Source of the DNA: a cf. Phormidesmis sp. LEGE 11477 | Lineage (GTDB): Bacteria > Cyanobacteriota > Cyanobacteriia > Phormidesmidales > Phormidesmidaceae | NCBI RefSeq assembly: GCF_015207105.1 | Contig: NZ_JADEXO010000008.1 | Span: 1-64,000, forward strand | Length of the DNA stretch: 64,000 nt | Direction of reading: 5' to 3' | Part shown: positions 17,567 through 26,921 of the stretch, one piece after another | How the letters are laid out: each line of letters starts with the position of its first letter | How positions within the stretch are numbered: position 1 is the first letter of the stretch | Notes under the pieces: generated by a model | Seen by the model: the letters and a program-made list of their open reading frames with translations, nothing else | What the model was told of the DNA's origin: nothing | Databases searched by the model: none | Made by a program: the position numbers and the translations under genes

Positions 17567-19039
17567 TTAAAGACCTTGCTGTAAGTGCAGCAGAATGCCC
17601 CTAGCGATCGCAACAGACATACGCTCTCGCCAAGCTGGATCCGCTAGGTTCGGCGCATCTTCTACGCCTGTGACAAATCCTGTCTCGATCAGGATAGCAG
17701 GCATAGAAGTACGACGGATCACATAGAACCGGGCGCTACGAACTCGGCGATCGCGCATTCCCATCTCCGCTAGCACGCTGGCATGAACCGTATTAGCTAG
17801 TCGCTGGCCCGCTGCTGAAGAATAGAAAGTTTCTAACCCGTTTACATCCGGGCGGCTCATGCTGATGGCGTTGGCATGAATACTGACAAAAATAGACGCA
17901 TTTGCCCGCTCGGCGATCTGTACCCGAGGGGCTAGGTCTAGTTCGTAATCACTCTCTCTTGTCAGTACGACATTTACCCCTTGCGCCCGTAGAATGGCGG
18001 CCACCTGTGGGGTAACGTCATTGACTACTTGTTTTTCCTGGAGGCCACCAATGCCGACAGCGCCTGGATCACGACCGCCATGCCCAGGGTCTAGCACAAC
18101 GGTAAACCGTCCGTTTGGAATGGTTGGTAGCGCGCTAGGATCTGCCTGATCTAATTGCCTGTTTGCCGTTGCCAGTCTAGAGGCGTAGGCTTCGGTCGTG
18201 CCTGCCTGGTTGCCACTGTCTGGTACAGCGGTGATAGCGATATCCTTAGGGAGTACTGTAATTCCTCCTTCGTGCGCCGCAATATCCCAATCGGGGCTAT
18301 CTTCTCCGAGCCTTAGGGTGATTCTAGCTCTTGCTGGCTGCGCCGATACTTGATCGACCTGCCAGCTATCGATACTGTAGCGGTCAACCGGTAGACGAGC
18401 TGATGTTAAGCCGATCGATACAGCAGTTCTGTCTAGATCTATAGCGATATAGTTTTGGCCATCATCTGAAAACCGACTGACTTCTATCGCAGCCGTTTCG
18501 CCAGCAGTGCGGATGAAAAAGCCATCTACCGTGGCAACAATGCCCTGAACGCGGGTTTGTGCATCTTGAACGGGACGGTTGCTGACTATGTTGCTATCTG
18601 TGGGCGCTGCGGGCTTCGCACTGCCTTCTGAACTGGCCCCTGCCAAGTTGGTCGCCTCTGGCAACTGTACTGTCCACTGGCGTGAGCTTTCGCCGCGCAC
18701 CTGTATCTGACTAGGATCGAGGGTATATCCCGGTTTGTATTCTACGATTAACCGAGCGGTTTCGGCGTCTAGCTCGACGGCCCGCACTTCTTTTATAGCA
18801 GGATGATCCACTGCCAAGCCCCGTGCTTCGTCGAGCGTAGTGCCTGGCATATCGATGATGAGTCTAGTTGGACCGGACAAAAGCTGAGCAGTCGGTTGAA
18901 TACTGTCGTCGGTCGTAAATGTCAGCCGATTCTCTTGGGAATTGAATCGCCAGAGCTGAAGACTCGCTGCTTCTGACGGTAGGGCAAGCACTAATGCCCC
19001 TACTAGAGACAGTGCAGGTAGTAGAGAACTCAATCTCAC
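17567..19039 (-). CDS. amiC: AMIN-domain N-acetylmuramoyl-L-alanine amidase (AmiC type)
   Basis: The 490-residue protein begins at a GTG with a clear Sec signal peptide (MRLSSLLPALSLVGALVLAL, cut near residue 25). One or two AMIN-like beta domains (about 28-270) target septal peptidoglycan. The C-terminal Amidase_3 domain starts near residue 310 with FTVVLDPGHGGRDPGA (zinc His), then the zinc Glu in GLQEKQVV, VSIHANA and the catalytic ILIETGFV. It cleaves the MurNAc-L-Ala bond in the periplasm; in filamentous cyanobacteria such enzymes also form septal nanopores. Only one amidase copy is here. Confidence 0.92.
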   Translation of the reverse strand: MRLSSLLPALSLVGALVLALPSEAASLQLWRFNSQENRLTFTTDDSIQPTAQLLSGPTRLIIDMPGTTLDEARGLAVDHPAIKEVRAVELDAETARLIVEYKPGYTLDPSQIQVRGESSRQWTVQLPEATNLAGASSEGSAKPAAPTDSNIVSNRPVQDAQTRVQGIVATVDGFFIRTAGETAAIEVSRFSDDGQNYIAIDLDRTAVSIGLTSARLPVDRYSIDSWQVDQVSAQPARARITLRLGEDSPDWDIAAHEGGITVLPKDIAITAVPDSGNQAGTTEAYASRLATANRQLDQADPSALPTIPNGRFTVVLDPGHGGRDPGAVGIGGLQEKQVVNDVTPQVAAILRAQGVNVVLTRESDYELDLAPRVQIAERANASIFVSIHANAISMSRPDVNGLETFYSSAAGQRLANTVHASVLAEMGMRDRRVRSARFYVIRRTSMPAILIETGFVTGVEDAPNLADPAWRERMSVAIARGILLHLQQGL

Positions 19040-19545
19040 AGTCTAGATCCTCGATACCAAATAAATTCGCTGACGGCATTGCTATACCTACTAGCAACCG
19101 TCGATGTCAGATTATCTGTATGGTCATCAGCGATATGCCCCTGGAAAAAATCACAAAAGTGACTACTAAAGCTATAGATACTGTGAAGGTTTGTCAGCAA
19201 TTTGTAAATCCAAAACTCTGTATACCTGAAGACCCAAGCATCTGAAGGTCTGTTGACAGTCTAATGGCTGCTAGCGGTCTAGATAAAGTTCAGTAATCTC
19301 TCGGTGTTTCAGGTATTAGACTGCCCGATTTTCTTGTTCACATAACAAATAAATCTGTTCTAATCAGTGATTCCTTTGAACCACAACGAAGAAGGGGGCG
19401 ATCTGAAAAAATTACTCTCGTATCCTACTCTTTAGTTCGACAGACTCATACGCTGATCCGGCAAAGTTATGGCGATCTTTAAACTTTATTTAGAGACTTA
19501 TCGTATGAAGGCACGCGCTTCGGTAGAGCAGTTGGTGAGTTCAAA
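19040..19545. other. Intergenic region between amiC and pepP
   Basis: This 506-bp stretch upstream of amiC (and downstream of pepP) shows no convincing gene. A 26-codon frame at 19469-19549 runs into the pepP stop and is probably chance. No repeat, tRNA or terminator with a T tract is evident. Confidence 0.4.
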
Positions 19546-20904
19546 CTAGGCAATCTGGCTAGCTAGTACCTTTTCCTCTAGCGCTTTTGGAACAGCTGCT
19601 GTCAAGATTTCGTGGCCAGTCTCAGTGACTAAAACATCGTCTTCTATCCGAATGCCAATGCCTTTCCAGCGATCCTCAATCTGCGGCTGCGGATATTTTT
19701 CCTCTTTTCCTTCTTCATCCGGCTCGTTATCAGGCTCGTAATCAGGCGGAATATAGATGCCAGGTTCTACGGTGACGATGTTTCCAGGCACGAATGGCTT
19801 CCAAGTCTTATCGGGATTACGCAAGATGCCCGCATCGTGTACGTCTAAGCCTAGAAAATGTCCGGTTCCGTGCATGAAAAAAGCCTTGTGTTTTTTGGCC
19901 TCGATCAGCTCATCTACGTCGCCTTCTAGCAAACCTAGTTCGACTAGGCCCGCTGTGATTACTTTGGTAGCAGCGTCATGGAAGGCGTTGAATGGTAGAT
20001 CCGGCTGGACCTTTTCGATGGCCGCTAGCTGAGCTTTTAGGACAAGGTCATAGAGAATCTTTTGTTCTTTTGAGATGCGATCGCCTACTGGAAAAGTCCG
20101 GGTGATATCGGCGTTGTAGTACTCATAGGCGCAGCCAGCGTCAATCAGGATCAGATCGCCGTTTTTGAGCACTCTGTTATTTTCGACGTAGTGCAAGATA
20201 CAGGCATTTTCTCCCCCAGCCACGATCGATGGATAGGCCGGGCCCAGTGCGCCTCTGCGACGAAAGACATTTTCGAGAGCGGCTTGGACTTCATATTCGT
20301 ATACGCCAGGACGCACCATGGCTTTGGCAACCTGATGGGCCTCGGCGCTAATTGCGATCGCGCGTCGAATTTTCTCGACCTCAGCGGGTCTCTTTACCCG
20401 ACGAAACTGCTGCATCAACAGCTTCGAGTCTTCGATAGCGGCTGGGCCCTTACCTTTTTTGGTCATCTTTCTGAGCAGTTGCTGCCACAGACTAATGATG
20501 CGCTGATTAAAAGCTTGGTCATTGCCAAAGTGATAGTAAAGTCTAGGCGCTGGCTGGACATACTCTATGAGCTTTTTCCCCAGTTCTGTGATCGGGTAAG
20601 CCTCATCGGCACCGTATTTTTCTTTAGCCGCCTCTACGCCAGTGCGATAGCCACTCCAGGTTTCTGCCTCTTTATCCTTGGGTCTGACGAAAAGGACAAA
20701 TTTGTGTTCTTCATGCGAGGGGGCAAGTACGGCCACCGCATCGGGCTCGTTGAAGCCTGTGAGATAGAAAAAGTCGCTGTCTTGTCGAAATAGGTAGTCC
20801 ACATCGTTGTGCATGACAGCGGTAGGGGCACTACAAAAGATAGCTGTGCCTTGGCCAATGGCCTCAAGCACAGCTTGCCGACGCTGATGATACTCGCTCT
20901 GCAT
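19546..20904 (-). CDS. pepP: Xaa-Pro aminopeptidase
   Basis: The 452-residue protein has an N-terminal creatinase-like domain (about 1-150, with YLFRQDSDFFYLTGF) and a pita-bread M24B catalytic domain. Its metal ligands appear in LIDAGCAYEYYNADITRTFP, HGTGHFLGLDVHD, TVEPGIYIP and IRIEDDVLVT. It removes the N-terminal residue preceding proline, in the cytosol, with two Mn ions. An acidic insertion rich in Asp, Glu and Pro lies just after EPGIYIP (about residues 378-400). That kind of surface loop is common in this subfamily. No operon is evident. Confidence 0.93.
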   Translation of the reverse strand: MQSEYHQRRQAVLEAIGQGTAIFCSAPTAVMHNDVDYLFRQDSDFFYLTGFNEPDAVAVLAPSHEEHKFVLFVRPKDKEAETWSGYRTGVEAAKEKYGADEAYPITELGKKLIEYVQPAPRLYYHFGNDQAFNQRIISLWQQLLRKMTKKGKGPAAIEDSKLLMQQFRRVKRPAEVEKIRRAIAISAEAHQVAKAMVRPGVYEYEVQAALENVFRRRGALGPAYPSIVAGGENACILHYVENNRVLKNGDLILIDAGCAYEYYNADITRTFPVGDRISKEQKILYDLVLKAQLAAIEKVQPDLPFNAFHDAATKVITAGLVELGLLEGDVDELIEAKKHKAFFMHGTGHFLGLDVHDAGILRNPDKTWKPFVPGNIVTVEPGIYIPPDYEPDNEPDEEGKEEKYPQPQIEDRWKGIGIRIEDDVLVTETGHEILTAAVPKALEEKVLASQIA

Positions 20905-20955
20905 GAGTTCGTGACGCTTTTATTCCGAAGCGTTTTTTAAAGTGTTAAGCAAACT

Positions 20956-21729
20956 TTAAAAAGGATAACTTAAAACTTCGATCCGCATGCCGCTACTGGG
21001 TAACGCACCAGCACTAATCGAAAAGGTGTCGTCTCCTCGGGTGACAGGTACGTCTGGCATCAGGGCGATAAAGTCTTCTACGCCAACGATATCGCAGGCG
21101 TCGGCATCGGCAGCCTGGGTGCGGTAGTGAGTCGGAATAATGATTTTGGGATTAAGCGATCGCACCGCCTCAACCGCTTCTTCTGGCCCGTAAGCTTTGG
21201 GGCCACCGCCGACAGGCAATAGCAATATGTCCGGGCGACCCAACAGAATCCTATCTTCGATCGCGATCGGCGCAGCCGCACCGCCCAGATGTACGACGTT
21301 AATACCAGACTGATTCCATGCCCAGGCGACATTAGTGCCAAACCGCCGTCCGCCCAGTCGGTCGTGAGGCATACTCACGCCCTGCACTTCTAAAACACCA
21401 ACCGTGTAGTCTCCGGGTTCTTCGAGTAGCTGTGTGTTGTCGTAGCTATTGTTCACGAAACCTTCGTCAAACATTCGACTGCTAGTGAGCACCACGTCAG
21501 CGGCTACTTTGGGCTCAGCATATCCGGCGGTACAACCGATAGGTTTGAATGGATTAACTAATATTCGCTTGCTGCTGCCTGTGAACAAAAAAGCAGTGTG
21601 ACCTAGCGCTTTGATTGTCAACGGCCCAGTCTGAGCCTGAGCAAACTGATACTTTGAAGCAAGACCTAGTCCAACGGTGCTTAGGCAGCCCGCGCCTACA
21701 TACTTCAAAAGATTGCGTCGATTCATCAT
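20956..21729 (-). CDS. Exported metallo-beta-lactamase-fold protein with degenerate metal site
   Basis: The 257-residue protein begins with NRRNLLKYVGAGCLS, a twin-arginine-like signal with a cysteine that could be a lipobox, so it is probably exported. The rest resembles UlaG-type MBL-fold hydrolases (LGHTAFLF near the start, IIPTHYRT near the end). However, the HxHxDH position reads TSSRMFDEG, so most first-site metal ligands are absent. Later histidines (MPHDRL, NVVHLGG, PTHYRT) remain. It may bind one metal or act without hydrolysis. It follows pepP's start by 51 bases on the same strand. Confidence 0.75.
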   Translation of the reverse strand: MMNRRNLLKYVGAGCLSTVGLGLASKYQFAQAQTGPLTIKALGHTAFLFTGSSKRILVNPFKPIGCTAGYAEPKVAADVVLTSSRMFDEGFVNNSYDNTQLLEEPGDYTVGVLEVQGVSMPHDRLGGRRFGTNVAWAWNQSGINVVHLGGAAAPIAIEDRILLGRPDILLLPVGGGPKAYGPEEAVEAVRSLNPKIIIPTHYRTQAADADACDIVGVEDFIALMPDVPVTRGDDTFSISAGALPSSGMRIEVLSYPF

Positions 21730-21836
21730 TATTTTTTGTCAACCTTCCACACTGTTCTTTTATCCTGCCGTATGTTGTGCCTAGATACACGGAAGAATTA
21801 GGACAGTTTGTAGGGGCGGACGCAAAAAGAGAAGCG

Positions 21837-22427
21837 CTAGCTCAGGTCTTTGAGAAAATTTTTGAGTAGATCTTTGCCAGACTTTGTCAAAACGCTTTCC
21901 GGGTGGAACTGTACACCTTGGACGTGAGGATAGTCGCGGTGGCGAACGCCCATGATGGTACCGTCCTCTACCCAAGCGGTGACTTCGAGGACTGTAGGGC
22001 AGGTGGCTGGATCGATCACTAGGCTATGGTAGCGGGTTGCCGTCAGCGGGTCGGCTAATCCAGCAAAGACACCAGTATTATTGTGGCGAACAGGTGAGGT
22101 CTTGCCGTGCATCAGCTCTGTTGCGCCGATGACGTTGCCACCGTAAACCTGTCCAATGCTCTGATGCCCGAGGCAGACACCTAGAATCGGCAGTGTAGGA
22201 CCAAGCTGTTCAATAATTTGCAAAGAAATGCCAGCGTCGTCTGGTGTCCCTGGCCCCGGTGAGATGACGATGCCGTCTGGCCGCTTGGCAACGATCTCTT
22301 CTATTGTGATTTGATCGTTGCGGAAAACTTCTATCTGGCTGGCAACATCTAGGGTTTGACCTAGCTCACCTAAGTACTGAACCAGGTTGTAGGTGAAGCT
22401 GTCGTAGTTATCGATAACCAGGATCAT
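21837..22427 (-). CDS. trpG: Anthranilate/aminodeoxychorismate synthase glutamine amidotransferase
   Basis: The 196-residue class I glutamine amidotransferase has the catalytic Cys85 in [16 protein letters not shown], the oxyanion [11 protein letters not shown] (about residues 56-66) and the His-Glu pair in [11 protein letters not shown]. It supplies ammonia from glutamine to TrpE or PabB, and the small subunit is often shared between tryptophan and folate synthesis. The protein opens with [19 protein letters not shown], typical of the family, so the start is secure. No trpE is adjacent. Confidence 0.93.
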   Translation of the reverse strand: MILVIDNYDSFTYNLVQYLGELGQTLDVASQIEVFRNDQITIEEIVAKRPDGIVISPGPGTPDDAGISLQIIEQLGPTLPILGVCLGHQSIGQVYGGNVIGATELMHGKTSPVRHNNTGVFAGLADPLTATRYHSLVIDPATCPTVLEVTAWVEDGTIMGVRHRDYPHVQGVQFHPESVLTKSGKDLLKNFLKDLS

Positions 22428-22568
22428 AGGGCCAGGATCACAAGGGGTAGTGGGTCAGGTTGATGGGTCCGCCAATGCAGCTAGATCGTCAATGCGGTTA
22501 TATAAAGTCTCTTTGAGTAGGGTTAGTAAAAAAGCCTATCTAGATCAGTAGGGTCAGTCTAAACGTGT

Positions 22569-23276
22569 CTAAACCGACTGTATAGAATGACTCAGGATCG
22601 CCCAAAGCGGGGGTGCGAATATGAGAATAGCGATCGCGAGAGCAACCATTGCCGCCATCAAAACCGCTCCAGCGGCGCAATCTTTGGCAATTTTAGCGAG
22701 CTCGTGATAGGTCTGCCCAACTGTCAAATCGACTAGAGATTCTAAGGCGGTGTTGAGAATTTCCATGACCAAGACTGCGCCAATCGTTAGGCAAACCACA
22801 GCCACTTCTATATTACTGACTTCGAGTGTCCAGCAAAGGATAATCGCTAAGACGCCGACACCTGTATGAACTCTGAAGTTTCGCTGAGTTTGGAAGGCGT
22901 AGCTGATGCCTGCCCAGGCGTATCGGAAGCTGGTAAAAAGGTCTGGGGCAATCTGCCAAGACTGCGATCGCTCATCGGTTTCAATTTTGGTGGTTTCAGC
23001 TTTAGCTGTATCGGGTTTGGTGATTTTAGCCTTGTCGATACCTGATTTTCTAGTCTCTAGACTTGCAGAATCCATACTTTCAGCGCCTATTTGTTCTGAT
23101 TGAGGAGACGGGGTCTCTGCTGAAATGGGATTCTCTATGTGAGTTGGCAGGTCATGAGTCGGCAGGTTGTGATTTCGCAAACCATTGTGAGAAGGCGCAG
23201 CGTCTTTTGGATGATTACGATATTTCGGAGAAGAAGCCTTGCCGTCTTGAGAGACCTGACTATCACTTGAGAACAT
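22569..23276 (-). CDS. dgkA: Diacylglycerol kinase with disordered N-terminal extension
   Basis: The C-terminal 120 residues are a DgkA-type integral membrane kinase: SFRYAWAGISYAFQTQRNFRVH, a first membrane helix, and the signature EILNTALESLVDLTV followed by AKDCAAGAV and two further helices. It phosphorylates diacylglycerol or undecaprenol. The start at ATG 23276 gives about 235 residues; a TTG at 23348 would add 24. The first 120 residues are hydrophilic and repetitive, including an in-frame pair of LPTH units encoded by a 15-bp repeat. The kinase core is complete and the extension looks dispensable. Confidence 0.88.
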   Translation of the reverse strand: MFSSDSQVSQDGKASSPKYRNHPKDAAPSHNGLRNHNLPTHDLPTHIENPISAETPSPQSEQIGAESMDSASLETRKSGIDKAKITKPDTAKAETTKIETDERSQSWQIAPDLFTSFRYAWAGISYAFQTQRNFRVHTGVGVLAIILCWTLEVSNIEVAVVCLTIGAVLVMEILNTALESLVDLTVGQTYHELAKIAKDCAAGAVLMAAMVALAIAILIFAPPLWAILSHSIQSV

Positions 23277-23458
23277 ATGCAAATGGGTCCGACTGGCGTC
23301 TTTATAGCTAAGGGAAACAACAGTGATTTGACAATCAACGTTGCCCAAATCTTAGTTCAGCATAACTTGACTGGTTTTGATGTCAGCCACTTTACACCGA
23401 AAGCACTTTACCTTTAGCAATCGAGTGATTTTTGGTTATTCCTATCGCGACGTCTCAG

Positions 23459-23508
23459 GTTACTTCAGGACACTGTTACTTCAAGACGTTTGTTACTTCG
23501 AGACACTA
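23459..23508. repeat. Imperfect 16-17-bp tandem repeat, three copies
   Basis: GTTACTTCAGGACACT, GTTACTTCAAGACGTTT and GTTACTTCGAGACACTA follow one another directly in the gap between dgkA and ybeY. They could be a repeated operator or simple repeat expansion. Confidence 0.75.
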
Positions 23509-23528
23509 TAGTTGGAACCTCTAGGGAG

Positions 23529-24035
23529 CTAGAATACCAGTTTCAGCAGCAGCGCCTGTCTGTCGAGCATTTTTATCAAACTGTCTTCATCTGGATGATC
23601 CCAGCCTAACAGGTGAAGTAGTCCGTGGGCGCAGAGCCAGGCGAGTTCTCTTTCCAAGGAGTGCTGACTTTCAGATGCCTGACGAGCTGCGGTTTCAATC
23701 GAGATGATGATATCGCCTAAATAGACTGGCTGATGACAATAGATATGCTCTGACTGTGGCATTTCTGTCTCTAATGCTGCAAAAGAAAGTACATCAGTCG
23801 GGTTGGGCTGCTGGCGGAAGTCGGCGTTGAGCTGTTGAATTTCATCGTCGAAAGTCAGGCGTAAGCTGACTTCGTAGGCATCAAGCGGCGAGATCTGTGG
23901 GTTGAGATCCGCTAGCCAGGTTTGAAACCAGCTAGTGTATTGAGCGATCGCGATTCCAGTTTTTTCGCTCACTTCAGATAAGGCGCTGCCGTCTACAAAA
24001 GCTTCAACCTGGATCGATTGCGTTACTGGGTTCAA
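23529..24035 (-). CDS. ybeY: Endoribonuclease YbeY (16S rRNA maturation)
   Basis: The 168-residue protein ends with the YbeY zinc motif, seen here as CAHGLLHLLGWDHPDED (about residues 132-148), with three histidines as ligands. It matures the 3' end of 16S rRNA and aids ribosome quality control. The start must be TTG at 24035, because a stop lies two codons upstream in frame and no ATG occurs before the conserved part. It precedes dgkA on the same strand; linkage of ybeY and dgkA is widespread in bacteria, which supports both calls. Confidence 0.92.
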   Translation of the reverse strand: MNPVTQSIQVEAFVDGSALSEVSEKTGIAIAQYTSWFQTWLADLNPQISPLDAYEVSLRLTFDDEIQQLNADFRQQPNPTDVLSFAALETEMPQSEHIYCHQPVYLGDIIISIETAARQASESQHSLERELAWLCAHGLLHLLGWDHPDEDSLIKMLDRQALLLKLVF

Positions 24036-24083
24036 CTTTTAACGACCTCTGACAAACCATAATGACTAACCTTCTATCGGAAT

Positions 24084-24302
24084 TTAGCGAGTTAGATAGG
24101 CAAGGCCAATCAAAAGCCCTAGCAGTCCAACGAAGGAGAGAAAAAAATGGTAGAGCGATGTTCCCCCCTTTTTGACCATATTACGCATCGCTAGCTTGAT
24201 AAAGCTAGGAGCGGGTTCATTAAGTGAGGAATTATCTAAGACTGGCTGCTGGTTGGCAGGCGCTGCAATAGCTGGCTTTTCAGTACTCATATCGGTGCTC
24301 AT
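24084..24302 (-). CDS. DUF3285-type small membrane protein
   Basis: The 72-residue product has a Pro/Ala-rich N-terminus and the conserved PSFIKLAMRNMVKKGGTSLYHF stretch (about residues 32-53), followed by one transmembrane helix. This is the pattern I associate with DUF3285, a small cyanobacterial family of unknown function. It precedes ybeY by 48 bases on the same strand and may be co-transcribed with ybeY and dgkA. A second ATG at 24290 is an alternative start. Confidence 0.75.
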   Translation of the reverse strand: MSTDMSTEKPAIAAPANQQPVLDNSSLNEPAPSFIKLAMRNMVKKGGTSLYHFFLSFVGLLGLLIGLAYLTR

Positions 24303-24427
24303 ATTATTGCTTTGGGGAAAAGATAACTAGATTCTAAAGGCTTTCTCGTACCATCCGTTGTCAGCTATTGTACTGCGACTAGATATTGTGATTAGGCATT
24401 TGCGACCGACTAGCAAAAGCAGTCTGA

Positions 24428-25553
24428 TTAAATGGTCGCTTCTAGTATGAGCTGATTTTCCTGGCGCAGGTATGCCTGGATGAACGCTTCGAGATCGCCA
24501 TTCATGACGTCATCGACAGCGGTGGTTTCTACGCTGGTACGAAGGTCTTTGACCATTTGGTACGGGTGAAAGACATAGTTACGAATTTGATTGCCCCAAG
24601 CGGCTTCTACCATGTCGCCACGGATGTCTGCGATCGCCTGAGTTCGCTGTTCTTGAGCAATGACGAGCAGCTTTGAGGTCAGCAGCGCCATGGCTTTTTC
24701 CTTGTTTTGGAGCTGCGATCGCTCCTGAGTACAGCGCACCGAAATACCTGTGGGCAAATGCGTAATTCGTACTGCTGTTTCTACCTTGTTGACGTTCTGG
24801 CCGCCGGCACCGCCTGAACGCGATGTCTTGATCTCCAGATCCTTATCTGGAATGTCTAGCTCTACCTTCTGATTTAGGATCGGCATCACCTCTATGCCCG
24901 CAAAGCTCGTCTGACGTTTTCCATTCGCATTGAAAGGCGAAATTCTCACCAGCCGATGAGTGCCCTTTTCCCCTTTGAGATAGCCGTAGGCATAGCGGCC
25001 ATAGATCTCCATAGTGGCCGATTTCAGCCCAGCCTCATCGCCGTCCGACTTTTCAATCAGCTTGAACTGATAGCCATTTTGTTCACTCCAGCGGGTATAC
25101 ATCCGCAGCAGCATTTCAGCCCAGTCTTGAGCATCGGTTCCGCCTGCGCCCGCATTAATTGTCAAGACAGCACCTTCTTTATCGTAAGTCCCAGAAAGTA
25201 GCTGCTGTAGCTCCCACTGGTCTAGCTCCTTGCTGAGTCTGTTGACAGTCGACTCGGCTTCTAAAAGGAGCGATTCATCTTGATCAAGCTCTAGCAGTTC
25301 TAGTATGGCTTCAGAATCTTCTAGGCTAGTAGACCAACCTTCTAGCTGATCAAGATTGGCTTTATAGTCATTTAGTTCTTGAAGAGACTTCTGGGCAGTT
25401 TCTTGCTCGTCCCAAAAGTCCGGCTGGGCGGAGAGTTGTTCTAAGTCTTTAATCTTTGCGTTCAGAGCCGGAATGTCAAAGGTATTCCTGAGCTTTGCCC
25501 AGGCGCTCAAAGAGCGTTTCTAACTCCCGCTTGAGGGTGACAGTATCGAACAT
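24428..25553 (-). CDS. prfB: Peptide chain release factor 2 with programmed +1 frameshift
   Basis: The gene runs from an ATG at 25553 through 25 codons to an in-frame TGA at 25476-25478, and continues in the +1 frame to 24428. The junction reads CAGGAATACCTTTGAC. This is the classic RF2 site: a Shine-Dalgarno-like AGGA, then CTT TGA C, where ribosomes slip when RF2 is scarce. The full protein is about 374 residues, with the stop-recognition SPF motif ([10 protein letters not shown]) and the catalytic GGQ ([14 protein letters not shown]). RF2 ends translation at UGA and UAA. Confidence 0.95.
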
Positions 25554-25685
25554 GCAAACATCAATATAGAAAAGCCATGGACTCGAATCCTCATTCTTGC
25601 CTGACAACGCAGCCCTAAGCATTTTTGAAAATGCTCTGTTGTTAGAACGTATGACAGACAAGAACGAGAAGACAGCTTCGATAGT

Positions 25686-26414
25686 TTAGTCTCTACCGTT
25701 GATTGCAATCAACAGTCTGAGAATAAAGACAAACAGGTTAATGTACGTCAGGTACATCGACAAGGCTGCGGGAATCGCTTGGTCGTCATTGTAGGTGCGC
25801 GGTAGTACAAAGAAGTCGACAACCGCTGCGCCGACAAATAGCAAGACGCCAATAGCTGAGATAGCGATCTCTAGAAAATTAGGCGCATAGACACCAAAGA
25901 AGCTAAAGACAAACTGACCGACAATCACAACTAACAGCGCCATGATGCCGAGCTGGACTGTCTTAGTCAGGGCCATCCCGTCTTCTTCAGACAGATTAGA
26001 CCCTATTGGCCGAGCCGCAATGAAGGTCAGTCCGCAGGCTAGGGCGGCAAAGCCGACGCCTTGAATCCCTACCCCGCTACTTCGCAACGCGATCGAGACT
26101 AATCCGCTAAGGGTATAGCCAGAGAGCAGACTATAGGTGGCCAGTAGCGGGAGGGCAATGCCGTTGTTGCCTTTCATCGCGACGCTGCGAGCAACAAAAA
26201 ACAGGACAAGCTCCGCCACAATTGCCACAAAGAAAGTCGGCATGAACAGCTCAGGGTTTGTCCGCAAGACATTGAGGCCACCGAAGGTTCCGGCTGCTGT
26301 CAAGATCAGGCCGCCACCCACGTAGGGTAAAGCGTTAGCAATGACGTTGGGTCCGACTATCGATTGACTTTGGGCCTCGCGAATGGCCTGACGAAAGTTA
26401 CTGGTATTGCTCAT
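25686..26414 (-). CDS. Bax inhibitor-1/YccA-like membrane protein
   Basis: From ATG 26414 the product is 242 residues with about seven transmembrane helices and a C-terminal acidic/polar stretch (RTYNDDQAIPAALSMYLTYINLFVFILRLL) typical of the BI-1/YccA family. Such proteins are thought to leak Ca or protons or interact with FtsH; the role in cyanobacteria is unknown. An in-frame TTG at 26471 would add 19 residues but is less likely than the ATG. It lies upstream of prfB on the same strand. Confidence 0.83.
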   Translation of the reverse strand: MSNTSNFRQAIREAQSQSIVGPNVIANALPYVGGGLILTAAGTFGGLNVLRTNPELFMPTFFVAIVAELVLFFVARSVAMKGNNGIALPLLATYSLLSGYTLSGLVSIALRSSGVGIQGVGFAALACGLTFIAARPIGSNLSEEDGMALTKTVQLGIMALLVVIVGQFVFSFFGVYAPNFLEIAISAIGVLLFVGAAVVDFFVLPRTYNDDQAIPAALSMYLTYINLFVFILRLLIAINGRD

Positions 26415-26921
26415 AGAGGTCTTTTGTAAGTTTTTAGCAAGATCTTGAAGATCTAAGTTTTCTATATACAAAAGTGTACTGAATTACTCAAGATCTGGCG
26501 ATTACGGATCTCTTCCTAACAGAATCGATCGGCTGTTTTATCCAGGCACGAGCTGACTAATTATGCCGATAGATGCTGATTCAAAGAATAGACTACTTCC
26601 GTAAAAACTCAGGGCATTAGGGTGTGCGTTTTCAAGGACGTTAGGGGAAATTTACTGCGCTCGTTTACAAAGCGAAACATTAGCGTGATTATTCGTAGGC
26701 CATTCGAAGACCAATTTCTAGAAGTCTGAAACACTCGCCAGTTCTGGAACACAATGTTCGCCATAGATATAAATTCATGCAGGTATGCGTGGATTCGCTT
26801 ATGGTCCCTGTCGACGATCTACTCGACTACCGTGTTTCAACGATGGTTTGAAGTGAGGCGCTTCCCGAGAATGAATTTAATTCACGCAGCACGCTTCAAC
26901 GCAGTTTTTACTGCATTTAAT
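26415..26921. other. Intergenic region between the BI-1 gene and sigF
   Basis: This 507-bp divergent region must hold promoters for both neighbours. The open frame reaching 26754 upstream of sigF has no similarity to the family N-terminus. No RNA gene, repeat or clear operator was seen. Confidence 0.4.

Noticed and set aside
19469-19549. 26-codon frame ending inside the pepP stop
   Set aside because: Too short, no clear family, and it runs antisense into the end of pepP; likely chance.
20191-20793. 200-codon plus-strand frame inside pepP
   Set aside because: It lies antisense to a certain M24 peptidase with conserved metal motifs.
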